From Burkholderiales bacterium (GTDB lineage: Bacteria > Pseudomonadota > Gammaproteobacteria > Burkholderiales > SG8-41): 64,000 bases of DNA. Shown piece after piece: positions 34,414-42,679 of this stretch (the first letter of the stretch is position 1; the number at the start of each line of letters is the position of its first letter). Made by a program: the position numbers and the translations under genes. The notes beneath the pieces are model-generated. The model was not told where the DNA came from, did not search any database, and saw only the letters and a list, made by a program, of their open reading frames with translations. Location of the stretch: positions 1 to 64,000 of the forward strand of contig DATAJS010000004.1 in assembly GCA_036262035.1 (NCBI GenBank), written 5' to 3'.

Positions 34414-35359
34414 TGACCTTCGCCCACTTCGCGATCTCGGCCTTCATGTAGGCGCTGAACGCGTGCGGCGTGCTGCCTACGGGCTCGGCGCCTTCCTTGG
34501 TCAGGCGGTCGTGCAGCTCCGGCTGGTTGAGGATCGCCACGACCTCGCGGTTCACCTTGTCGACGATGTCTTTCGGCGTCTTCGCGGGCGCGAGGATCCC
34601 GTACCACGTCGCCGACTCGTAGCCTTTGATGCCCGCCTCGATCATCGTCGGCAGCTCGGGAACGGTCGCCGAGCGCTTGGGCCCGGTGGTCGCGAGCGCG
34701 CGCAGCTTGCCCGCTTTGACCTGCGGCACGCCCGAAATGATGCTCGGGAAATTCATCGAGATCTGCCCGGTGACGGTGTCGAGCAGCCCCGGCGCCACGC
34801 CTTTGTACGGCACGTGGAAGATGTTGATGCCCGCGAGCAGCTTGAAAAGCTCGCCCGAAAGATGGCTGCCGGTGCCGTTGCCCGCCGAAGCGAACGAATA
34901 CTTGCCCGGATTGGCCTTGGCCAGCGCGACGAGCTCCTTCACCGAATTGGCGGGGATCGACGGGTTCACCACGAGCATCAGGTTCTGCGTGGCGACGAGC
35001 GTCACCGGCGCGAAATCGCGGATCGGATCGTAGGGCAGGTTCTTGTGCAGGCTGACGTTGGTCGCGCACGAGGACACCGTGCACATGAGGAACGTGTAGC
35101 CGTCGGGAACCGCTTTCGCCGTCGTTTCCGCGGCGATCACGCCGCCTGCGCCGGGGCGATTGTCGACCACGACCTGCTGGCCCCATTTCTCGCTGAGGCG
35201 GGAGCCGATCGTGCGCGACAGCGTGTCGACGCTGCCGCCGGGCGTGCTGGGAACGAGCAGGCGCACGGGGCGCGTGGGGTAGTTGGTTTGCGCAGCGATC
35301 GCGGGGAGCGCTGCGGCGAGCGCGAGCGCGACCGCGCCGCGCGTCAGAGTGCTTTTCAT
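34385..35359 (-). CDS. Bug/TctC-family periplasmic solute receptor
   Basis: A 324-residue receptor with signal peptide (MKSTLTRGAVALALAAALPA...) and YPTRPVRLLVPSTPGGSVDTL, where the usual FAPGG is STPGG. Other family segments are VVVDNRPGAGGVIAAE, PDGYTFLM and HVPYKGVAPGLLDTVTGQI. It is divergent from a second Bug gene at 35439, so the two share a 79-base promoter region. Its 3' end overlaps the UMF1 gene. Confidence 0.93.
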   Translation of the reverse strand: MKSTLTRGAVALALAAALPAIAAQTNYPTRPVRLLVPSTPGGSVDTLSRTIGSRLSEKWGQQVVVDNRPGAGGVIAAETTAKAVPDGYTFLMCTVSSCATNVSLHKNLPYDPIRDFAPVTLVATQNLMLVVNPSIPANSVKELVALAKANPGKYSFASAGNGTGSHLSGELFKLLAGINIFHVPYKGVAPGLLDTVTGQISMNFPSIISGVPQVKAGKLRALATTGPKRSATVPELPTMIEAGIKGYESATWYGILAPAKTPKDIVDKVNREVVAILNQPELHDRLTKEGAEPVGSTPHAFSAYMKAEIAKWAKVIKSAGIQAN

Positions 35360-35438
35360 TGGGGTGTCTTTCGATGTGCTTCCGGAGGCCGGAATTTTAG
35401 CCCGACCCCGGTAGAATCGAAGAATCCCCGGAGGAACA

Positions 35439-36401
35439 ATGAAGCTCTCAATCGCCGCGGCCGCGATGCTCGCCGCGTGCGCCGCTCACGCGCAAAACTA
35501 TCCGACCAAGCCCATTCGTTTCGTCGTGCCGTTCGCGCCCGGCGGCGGCGCCGACCTCGTCGCGCGCACCGTCGGACACAAGCTCACCGAAGCGCTCGGC
35601 CAGCCCGTCATCGTCGACAATCGCACCGGTGCGGCGGGCAGCATCGGCGCCGAAGTCGTCGCGAAATCGCCGCCCGACGGTTACACCCTGCTGCTCGGCA
35701 GCAGCGGGCCGCTCGCGATCAACCCGAGCCTCTATCCCAGGCTTCCGTACGATGCCGCGCGCGATTTCGCGCCGATCTCGCTCGCCACGATCATGCCGTT
35801 CCTGCTGGTCGTGCATCCGACGCTGCCGGTGCACAATGTGAAGGAGCTGGTGGCGCTCGCGAAGTCGCGGCCGAATCAGCTCAACTACGCGTCGCCCGGC
35901 GCGGGCTCGACGACGCACCTCGCGAACGAGCTCCTGAAATCGATGACGGGCATGAAGATCGTGCACATCCCGTACAAAGGCGTCGCCCCCGCCGCCGTCG
36001 ATCTCATCAGCGGACAGGTGCAGATGATGGCCGGCGACCTGTCGAGCCTCATCCCTCATATGAAGTCCAACCGCATGCGCGCGCTCGCGGTGACGGGCGC
36101 CAAGCGCTCGCACCTCCTGCCCGCGGTGCCGACGGTCGCCGAGTCGGGCGTGCCCGGTTACGAGGCGAGCGGCTGGTTCGGCGTGCTGGTGCCCGCGGCG
36201 ACGCCGGCGGCGGTGCAGGAGCGCCTCAACGGCGCCATCGTCAAAGGGCTTGCAGCGAACGATGCGCGCGAGCGCCTCGGCGCTTTCGGCGGCGAAGCCG
36301 GCGGCAGCACGCCCGAGCAGTTCGCCGCACATATCCGGGGCGAAGCCGCCAAATGGGGCAAGCTCATCAAAAGTCTCGGCCTCAAAGCCGACCAGGGTTG
36401 A
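35439..36401 (+). CDS. Bug/TctC-family periplasmic solute receptor
   Basis: A 320-residue receptor with signal peptide (MKLSIAAAAMLAACAAHA), YPTKPIRFVVPFAPGGGADL, VIVDNRTGAAGSIGAE, PPDGYTLLL and HIPYKGVAPAAVDLISGQV. TAGAAT at 35412 and GGAGG before the ATG give a plausible promoter and ribosome-binding site. It is followed after 44 bases by a lyase gene and then LeuC/LeuD-type genes, so a branched or tricarboxylic acid ligand is a fair guess. Confidence 0.93.
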   Translation: MKLSIAAAAMLAACAAHAQNYPTKPIRFVVPFAPGGGADLVARTVGHKLTEALGQPVIVDNRTGAAGSIGAEVVAKSPPDGYTLLLGSSGPLAINPSLYPRLPYDAARDFAPISLATIMPFLLVVHPTLPVHNVKELVALAKSRPNQLNYASPGAGSTTHLANELLKSMTGMKIVHIPYKGVAPAAVDLISGQVQMMAGDLSSLIPHMKSNRMRALAVTGAKRSHLLPAVPTVAESGVPGYEASGWFGVLVPAATPAAVQERLNGAIVKGLAANDARERLGAFGGEAGGSTPEQFAAHIRGEAAKWGKLIKSLGLKADQG

Positions 36402-36445
36402 AGTGGGTGTCTCGCAGCGGGACACCAACGGTTAAGGAGTCAGCG

Positions 36446-37336
36446 ATGTCCAAAGGCAAGGAACTGAAGGCGCTCATCAACGCGCCCGAAATCGTCATCA
36501 CCCCCGGCGTCTACGACGGATTTTCGGCGAGGCTCATCGCGAGCGCGGGTTTCAGGACCGCGACCATCTCGGGCGCGGGCACGTCGGAGAGCCGCCTCGG
36601 CTGGGCCGACCGCGGCATCATGGGCCTCTCGGAGAACCTCGAGAACGCGCGGCGCATCGCCGACTGCACCGATCTGCTGCTGCAGGCCGACGCCGACACC
36701 GGCTACGGCAACGCCCTCAACGTGTACTTCGTCGTGCAGGCGTTCGAGAAGGCGGGCATGGCCGCGATCATGATCGAGGACCAGGTATGGCCCAAGCGCT
36801 GCGGCCACATGGCGGGCAAGCAGGTCATCCCCGCGGAGGAGATGGTGCAGAAGATCAAGGCCGCGGTCGACGCGCGCCGCGACTCGGGGTTCGTCATCAA
36901 GGCGCGCACCGATGCGGCGACTCCGCTCGGTCTCGATGAAGCGATCCGCCGCTTGAACCTGTACGCGGAGGCCGGCGCCGATTGCGTGTTCGCCGATGCG
37001 CTCTCGTCGCGCGAGGACATCGCGAAAGTCGCGAAGAGCGTCTCCAAGCCGCTCTCGGTCAACATGGGCCTCGGCATCCGCGCGCGAAAGACCACGCCGC
37101 TCATCCCACCGAAGTACTTGCAGGAGCTCGGCGTGGCGCAGATCAGCTATCCGCGCCTGCTGTCCGCCGCGGCGCTGCGCGGCATGATGAACGCGCTCGA
37201 CGTGTTCAAGACCGACGTGCTCGGGGCGAACAAGTCGGTCGATCGGCCGGATCTGTCGGTCAATTTCGAAGAGCTCAACGATCTCATGGGCATGAAGGCG
37301 CTCGATGAGCTCGAGAAGAAATACACGGGCGGTTGA
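36446..37336 (+). CDS. Isocitrate lyase/PEP mutase-family lyase
   Basis: A 296-residue TIM-barrel enzyme. The substrate-binding start TPGVYDGFSARLIASAGF, the metal-binding DADTGYGN, the acidic IEDQVWP and the flexible-loop motif PKRCGHMAGKQV (the KxCGH loop with catalytic Cys) identify the family. Members split 2-methylisocitrate, 2,3-dimethylmalate, oxaloacetate and similar acids. With the LeuC/LeuD-type hydratase genes that follow, a hydration-then-cleavage route such as dimethylmaleate to dimethylmalate to propionate and pyruvate is a reasonable idea, but methylisocitrate lyase or other activities are equally open. Start ATG 36446 has AAGGAG. Confidence 0.88.
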   Translation: MSKGKELKALINAPEIVITPGVYDGFSARLIASAGFRTATISGAGTSESRLGWADRGIMGLSENLENARRIADCTDLLLQADADTGYGNALNVYFVVQAFEKAGMAAIMIEDQVWPKRCGHMAGKQVIPAEEMVQKIKAAVDARRDSGFVIKARTDAATPLGLDEAIRRLNLYAEAGADCVFADALSSREDIAKVAKSVSKPLSVNMGLGIRARKTTPLIPPKYLQELGVAQISYPRLLSAAALRGMMNALDVFKTDVLGANKSVDRPDLSVNFEELNDLMGMKALDELEKKYTGG

Positions 37337-37350
37337 AGTTCAAAAGCAAT

Positions 37351-37530
37351 TAACCGCCAAGGACGCAAAGGACGCAAAGGAAAAACGAATTTGTCATTGC
37401 GAGGAGCGCGAGCGACGAAGCAATCCCGGAACGTCCGGATCGTGCGCCACGAGATCGCCGCGGCGCCCTTCGGCGCCTCGCGATGACATTTTTGCTTTCC
37501 TTTGCGTCCTTGGCGTCCTTTGCGGTTAAA
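37351..37530. repeat. Nested inverted repeats (GCAAAGGAC outer, GTCATTGCGAGG inner)
   Basis: Outer arms at 37351-37385 and 37497-37530 iterate CGCAAAGGA words. The loop holds a separate palindrome (37392-37490) that starts GTCATTGCGAGGAGCGCGAG and ends CTCGCGATGAC, with the GCGAAGCAATCC word inside. The two palindromes are of different families. The element lies between the lyase and the LeuC-type gene on one strand. Confidence 0.92.
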
Positions 37531-37551
37531 AAGGTTTTTAGGAGTTAAGCC

Positions 37552-38805
37552 ATGGGCATGACCATCGCGGAAAAGATCCTCGCGAACAAAGGCGGCCGCG
37601 ACGTCGTGGGGCCGGGGGACATCGTCACGGTCGAAGTCGACACAGTCATACTTTTCGACAACAACTTCATGCCGGCGAACTGGCGCGACATCCTCAAGGT
37701 GCGCGACCCCGAGCGCATCGTCGTGGTGCTCGACCATCGCGTGCCGGCGCCGAACGCGATGGCGGCGGGCGCGCACATCACGGGGCGCAAGTTCGCCGAG
37801 AAGTTCGGCATCAAGCGCGTGCACGACGTCGGCTACGACCAGGGCATCAGCCATCAGCTCGTCGCCGACCTCGGTTACGGCATTCCCGGCACGGTGCTCG
37901 TGTGCAGCGACTCCCACACCTGCAGCGCCGGCGTCTTCAACTGCCTGGCGCGCGGCGTCGGCGGCCCCGACGTCTTCTACTCCGCGATCAAGGGCGAGAC
38001 GTGGTTCCGTTGCGGTGAGACCGTGCGCTACCAGCTCACCGGCACCCTGCCGAAAGCGGTCACGACCAAGGACGCGTTCCTGCAGATCGCGGGCAAGCAC
38101 GGCGCGCACGCGACGATGAACGTCGAGTACGGCGGTCCCGGCATGGCGAGCCTGTCCGTCAACGCGCGCAAGACACTGACGACGATGTCGGCCGAGCTCT
38201 CGGCCGAGTTCGCGACCTTCGAGCCCGACGACGTGCTGATCGACTGGGTGCGCTCGCGCAGCACCCGCGAGTTCGAGGCGGTGTATCCGGACGCCGACGC
38301 GAAGTATCTCGACGTCCGCGAGGTCGATCTCTCGACGCTCGAGCCGCTGGTCGCGTTCCCGGACACGGTCGTGCAGAACTCACGCCCGGTGAAGGACGCC
38401 GCCGGCACCAGGATCGACCAGGCGTATCTCGGGAGCTGCGCCAACGGCACGCTCGACGACCTCGAGCTCGCGGCCTCGGTCGTCGCGGGCAAGCGCGTCA
38501 GTGCAGGCGTGCGCTTCATCGTGACGCCCGCGTCGCAGCTCGTCTATCGGCAGGCGCTGAAGAGCGGCGCGCTGGAGAAGCTTGCCGACGCCGGCGCGAT
38601 CGTGGCGCCCCCGACCTGCGGCGCGTGCGGCGGCGGCCACATGGGCGTCATCGGTCCCGACGAAGTCTGTATCACCGCCAGCACGCGCAACTTCAAGGGC
38701 CGCATGGGCGACCCGAGCTCCAAGGTGTACATGGGCTCGCCGGCGACCGTCGCGGCTTCGGCGCTGGCGGGTTACATCACCGATCCCCGCGAATTCCTGA
38801 ACTGA
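37552..38805 (+). CDS. LeuC-type aconitase-family dehydratase, large subunit
   Basis: A 417-residue [4Fe-4S] hydro-lyase. Substrate and cluster motifs are CSDSHTCSAG, GSCANGTLDDLELAA (first cluster Cys near residue 295) and CGACGGGHMGV (cluster Cys near 355 and 358). At 417 residues it is of the shorter isopropylmalate/homoaconitate/dimethylmaleate type. The small subunit is encoded at 39013. No other leucine gene (leuA, leuB) is nearby, and the lyase gene lies upstream. So a catabolic substrate is more likely than isopropylmalate. Function within this group is inferred only. Confidence 0.9.
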   Translation: MGMTIAEKILANKGGRDVVGPGDIVTVEVDTVILFDNNFMPANWRDILKVRDPERIVVVLDHRVPAPNAMAAGAHITGRKFAEKFGIKRVHDVGYDQGISHQLVADLGYGIPGTVLVCSDSHTCSAGVFNCLARGVGGPDVFYSAIKGETWFRCGETVRYQLTGTLPKAVTTKDAFLQIAGKHGAHATMNVEYGGPGMASLSVNARKTLTTMSAELSAEFATFEPDDVLIDWVRSRSTREFEAVYPDADAKYLDVREVDLSTLEPLVAFPDTVVQNSRPVKDAAGTRIDQAYLGSCANGTLDDLELAASVVAGKRVSAGVRFIVTPASQLVYRQALKSGALEKLADAGAIVAPPTCGACGGGHMGVIGPDEVCITASTRNFKGRMGDPSSKVYMGSPATVAASALAGYITDPREFLN

Positions 38806-38818
38806 AAAGCAAAGCGTC

Positions 38819-38985
38819 AACACGGAGGACACGGAGGAACACGGAGGACACGGAGAGAAACGTCATTGCGAGGAGCGCGAGCGACGAAGCAATCCCGGAG
38901 CGCCCGTTATCGTGCGTCACGCGATCGCCACGTCGCTTCGCTCCTCGCGATGACCCATTTGCTTCTCCTCCGTGTCCTCCGTGTT
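38819..38985. repeat. Nested inverted repeats (CACGGAGGA outer, GTCATTGCGAGG inner)
   Basis: Outer arms iterate CACGGAGGA (38819-38856) and TCCTCCGTG (38964-38985), matching over 21 bases. Inside is a palindrome of the GTCATTGCGAGGAGCGCGAG family (38861-38954), the same inner family as at 37392. It lies between the large- and small-subunit genes, which is unusual because such subunits are normally adjacent. Confidence 0.92.
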
Positions 38986-39012
38986 AATGCTTTTGATCCT
39001 AAGGTTACGACC

Positions 39013-39519
39013 ATGAAATTCACCGCCCGAGTCTGGAAGTTCGGCGACAACATCAACACCGACCTCATCCTGCCGAACGTCGCGTTCTATCTGACGCCCG
39101 ACGAGCAGCTTCGCTACGTCTTCCGCGCCAATCGTCCGGGCTGGGTCGACGAGATGCGGGCGGGGGATATCCTGATCGGGGGACGTAACTTCGGCATGGG
39201 CTCGAGCCGTCCGGCGGCGCGCAACCTGAAGAACCTCGGGCTGTCGTGCCTGGTCGCGGACTCGATCAACGGGCTCTTCTACCGCAACGCGGTCAATTTC
39301 GCGTTTCCCGCGATGGAGTGCCCGGGCGTGCCCGACCTCTTCGAAGAAGGCGACGAAGCGCTCGTCGACTTCGACGCGGGCACGGTGACCAACGTGACGC
39401 GGGGCAAGTCGCTCCCGGGCCGCACGATACCGCCGCAGCTCCTGCGCATCGTCGACGCCGGCGGGATCTTCCCGCTGCTCGAGCGCGACGGGTGCATCGC
39501 GCCCAAGGCCGCTACGTAG
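39013..39519 (+). CDS. LeuD-type aconitase-family dehydratase, small subunit
   Basis: A 168-residue swivel-domain protein. It has the family motifs KFGDNINTDLILPN and GGRNFGMGSSRPAARNLKNLGLS (GSSR substrate-binding loop), then SINGLFYRNAVNF. The ATG at 39013 matches the family start (MKFTARVWKFGD); the upstream open frame is the repeat read through. It should assemble with the large subunit at 37552, although a 207-base palindromic spacer separates the genes. Confidence 0.92.
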   Translation: MKFTARVWKFGDNINTDLILPNVAFYLTPDEQLRYVFRANRPGWVDEMRAGDILIGGRNFGMGSSRPAARNLKNLGLSCLVADSINGLFYRNAVNFAFPAMECPGVPDLFEEGDEALVDFDAGTVTNVTRGKSLPGRTIPPQLLRIVDAGGIFPLLERDGCIAPKAAT

Positions 39520-39591
39520 GATTTCGCGACAGTAAGCCCACACTTCCGATAATCCCCTACGCTATACTCGCGCGCAACGCTATGGAGGCGC

Positions 39592-42495
39592 ATGGGGCAT
39601 CCCGAACTCGACGCATTCGGCCAACCACAGCCCGCCGACGGCGGGGAGGCGGCTGACGCGTCCGCGCTTCCCATCGATACGCCCGGTCCCAGCGCCCGTC
39701 TGCTCCTCGAGTGCGCCCGCGCATGCATGCGCGCACGCGAGGAGGCCGAGCTCGCGCGCACGATCGAGACCCTGCTCGTCCAGTCCGGCGAATACGCCGC
39801 CGCGAGGATCGCGTCCGACGCGGACGGACAGGATGCGGCTTCGAGCGCGCCTGACGCGGTCTCGATCCCGCTGGTCATGGCCGGCCGCGCGTTCGGCCAG
39901 CTCGTGGCGCAGCCGGTACGGCCCGCAGGTCCGCTCGAGCTGCGGCGGCTGCAAGACCTCGCGCAGGACGTCGCTTACGCGCTGGGGCGCCTGAAGCGGG
40001 CAGCGGCACGGCGCGCGGTCGCGGTGAGCGCGCGCCGGCTGCGCGAGACGTTCGAGCACGCGGCGGTCGGCATCACGCGCATCGACCTCTCCGGGCGCTT
40101 CATCGACGTCAATCAGAAGTTCTGCGACATGCTCGGCTACACGCGCGACGAGCTGATCGGGCGCCAGACGATCGACGTGACGGCGCCGGGCGACTACGGC
40201 ACCGGGGCGGCGTTCCGCGAGCTGGCGAAAGCCGGGCGCGCCACGAGCTCGGTCGTCGAGAAGCGCTACGTGCGCAAGGACGGGACGTACGTGTGGGCCA
40301 AACGCACGATGTCCCCCGCCTACGACGAGATCGGCACCGTCGTCGACGTCATCAGCATCGTCGAGGACATCACCGCGCGCAAGACGGCCGAGGAGGCGCT
40401 CGCACGCGAGCACATGCTGCTGCGCACGATCATCGACGCGCTGCCGCACTACATCTACGTCAAGGGCGCCGACGGCAGGCTCACGATGGCGAACCGGTCG
40501 TGGCTGGCCGCGCGGGGGCTGACGATCGACGAGGCGCGCGGCAAGACGATTTACGATGTCTTTCCGCCGGACCTCGCGGCGAGCCTGGAAGCGCAGGACC
40601 GTCCCATACTCGCGCTCGGCCAGTCGATCATCGACCACGAGCAGCACGTGGTCTACACCAAGCCCGACGGCAGCCTGCACGACCGCTGGTCGCTGACGAC
40701 CAAGGTCCCGCTGCGCGATTCGGCCGGGGCCATCATCGGCGTCGTCGGCATCAGCCGCGACATGACCGAGCGCAAGCTGATCGAGGCGTCGCTCCTGGAA
40801 AGCGAGCAGCAACTGCGCGCGATGTTCGAGAACGCCGACGTGGGCATCTCGGTGAGCGGACTCGATCTCAACTACCTGCGCGTGAACGACAAGTACTGCC
40901 GCATCGTCGGCTACACGCGCGAAGAGATGCTCGGGATGAGCATCGCCGACGTGAACACGCCGGAGAACCTCGAGGCGCTGAAGGCCTACAGGGACCGCGT
41001 GCTGCGCGGCGAGGCGCCCGAGCAGGTGCGCGAGAAACAGCTCGTGCGCAAGGACGGCACGCCGGTCTGGGTCTCGATGGCGACTTCGCTGGTGCGCGCC
41101 GCGGACGGCGCGCCGCGCTATTTCATCGCGGTGATCCAGGACATCTCCGAGGCGAAGCGCGCGGCCGAGCTCCTGAAGCGCAGCGAGGAGCAGTTCCGCC
41201 GCCTCGCCCATTACGACAGCCTGACGCGGCTGCCGAACCGCGCGCTGTTCTACGACCGCCTGGCGCACGCGCTGGCGCAGGCGCGGCGCAACAAGTGGAC
41301 GCTCGCGGTGCTCTTCATCGACGTCGACCGCTTCAAGCACGTCAACGACACCTTCGGCCACACCGTGGGCGACCAGTTGCTCAAGATGGTGTCCGAGCGC
41401 CTGGCGGCGTGCGTGCGCAGCGACGACACCGTCGGCCGGCTCTCGGGCGACGAGTTCGCGATCGTGCTCTCGCGCGTCGCCGAGGCCGAGGACGCGGCGA
41501 TCATCGCGCAGAAAGCGGTCGATTCGTTCAACCAGCCTTTCCTGCTCGAAGGCGCCGAGGTCTTCGTCACCGCGAGCATCGGCATCACCGTCTATCCCAA
41601 CGACGGGGAGGACCAGGACATCCTGATCCGCAACGCGGACGTGGCGATGTACCGCGCCAAGGAGCTCGGCCGCAACAACTTCCAGTTCTATACGAGCGAG
41701 CTCAATCGCCGCACGCGGGAGATGATGAGCCTCGAAGCCGAGCTGCGCCGCGCCATCGAGCGCGACGAGTTCGTCCTGCACTACCAGCCCAAGGTGAGCG
41801 TGGCGACCGGCCGCATCACCGGCGTCGAAGCGCTGCTGCGCTGGATGCACCCCGAGCGCGGGCTCGTGCCGCCGGGCGATTTCATCCCGCTGCTCGAGGA
41901 GACCGGCCTCGTGGTGCAGGCGGGCTCGTGGGTGCTCGACGCGGTATGCCGGCAGATCAAGGCGTGGCAGGCGGCCGGCATAGACCCCGTGCCGGTGGCG
42001 ATCAACCTCTCGGCACGGCAGTTCGTCGCGCCCGACCTCGCCGGCAGCATCCGGCGCGCGCTGGAGAAGCACGGCGCGGACGCCGCGCTGCTCGAAGTGG
42101 AGATCACCGAGAGCGCGATCATGCACAACACCGACGAGGCGATACGCACCCTCGAGTACCTGCAATCGCTCGGCGTGCAGACCGCGGTCGACGATTTCGG
42201 CACCGGCTATTCGAGCCTGGGCTATCTCAAGCGTTTCCCGCTGCGCGCGCTGAAGATCGACCGCTCGTTCGTGCGCGACATCACCACCGATCCCGACGAC
42301 GCGACGATCACCCAGGCGGTGATCTCGATGGCGCACAGCCTCGAGCTCAAGGTCATCGCCGAAGGCGTCGAGACCGAGGCGCAGCTCGAGTTCCTCGAGC
42401 GCTACGGCTGCGACGAGGTGCAGGGGTTCATCTACTCCAGGCCGCTGCCGGCGGACGAGTGCGGCGCGCTCATCGCCGACGACCGATCGGCGTAG
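39592..42495 (+). CDS. PAS-PAS-PAS-GGDEF-EAL cyclic-di-GMP protein
   Basis: A 967-residue soluble signalling protein. The N-terminal region (about 30-135) may be a divergent GAF-like domain. Three PAS domains follow, each opening with a FENA/DALP-type helix (about 145-265, 275-390 and 400-530), then GGDEF (about 540-700) and EAL (about 715-960). The diguanylate cyclase active site reads RLSGDEF in place of GGDEF. The EAL domain has EALLRW, the DDFGTGYSSL loop and AEGVETEAQL, so phosphodiesterase activity is expected. The ATG at 39592 is preceded by GGAGG. No membrane segment is seen. It is the only clear regulator in the window. Confidence 0.92.
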   Translation: MGHPELDAFGQPQPADGGEAADASALPIDTPGPSARLLLECARACMRAREEAELARTIETLLVQSGEYAAARIASDADGQDAASSAPDAVSIPLVMAGRAFGQLVAQPVRPAGPLELRRLQDLAQDVAYALGRLKRAAARRAVAVSARRLRETFEHAAVGITRIDLSGRFIDVNQKFCDMLGYTRDELIGRQTIDVTAPGDYGTGAAFRELAKAGRATSSVVEKRYVRKDGTYVWAKRTMSPAYDEIGTVVDVISIVEDITARKTAEEALAREHMLLRTIIDALPHYIYVKGADGRLTMANRSWLAARGLTIDEARGKTIYDVFPPDLAASLEAQDRPILALGQSIIDHEQHVVYTKPDGSLHDRWSLTTKVPLRDSAGAIIGVVGISRDMTERKLIEASLLESEQQLRAMFENADVGISVSGLDLNYLRVNDKYCRIVGYTREEMLGMSIADVNTPENLEALKAYRDRVLRGEAPEQVREKQLVRKDGTPVWVSMATSLVRAADGAPRYFIAVIQDISEAKRAAELLKRSEEQFRRLAHYDSLTRLPNRALFYDRLAHALAQARRNKWTLAVLFIDVDRFKHVNDTFGHTVGDQLLKMVSERLAACVRSDDTVGRLSGDEFAIVLSRVAEAEDAAIIAQKAVDSFNQPFLLEGAEVFVTASIGITVYPNDGEDQDILIRNADVAMYRAKELGRNNFQFYTSELNRRTREMMSLEAELRRAIERDEFVLHYQPKVSVATGRITGVEALLRWMHPERGLVPPGDFIPLLEETGLVVQAGSWVLDAVCRQIKAWQAAGIDPVPVAINLSARQFVAPDLAGSIRRALEKHGADAALLEVEITESAIMHNTDEAIRTLEYLQSLGVQTAVDDFGTGYSSLGYLKRFPLRALKIDRSFVRDITTDPDDATITQAVISMAHSLELKVIAEGVETEAQLEFLERYGCDEVQGFIYSRPLPADECGALIADDRSA

Positions 42496-42496
42496 G

Positions 42497-42671
42497 CGGT
42501 GCCTTACGGCTGCTGCCTAATCGTACTGTGTCATCGCGAGGCTCGCGCAGCGAGCCGTGGCGATCTCGTGGCGCACGAGCCGTCCCGAGCGTCTCGGGAT
42601 TGCTTCGTCGCCGCGCGCGCGGCTCCTCGCAATGACACAGTAGGACTAGCGGCGAAGCCGCGTAACGCACC
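42497..42671. repeat. Nested inverted repeats after the GGDEF/EAL gene
   Basis: The inner palindrome (42526-42640) starts CTGTGTCATCGCGAGG and ends CTCGCAATGACACAG, of the GTCATTGCGAGG family. Around it imperfect outer arms pair GGTGCCTTACGGCTGC with GCGAAGCCGCGTAACGCACC. It lies between convergent gene ends. Confidence 0.85.
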
Positions 42672-42679
42672 ACTGAGGC

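Noticed and set aside
34358-36445. N-terminal extension of the ICL-family frame back to 34358
   Set aside because: The extension overlaps two Bug genes and has shadow composition. The family start MSKGKELKALINAP at 36446 has its own ribosome-binding site.
38866-39012. 49-residue N-terminal extension of the LeuD-type protein
   Set aside because: It is the read-through of the nested palindrome (MRGARATKQSRSAR). The family start is the ATG at 39013.
39580-42336. 918-residue minus-strand frame opposite the GGDEF-EAL gene
   Set aside because: Very long but of low-complexity H/R/D/L composition, the usual antisense product of a high-GC gene. The plus strand has full domains.
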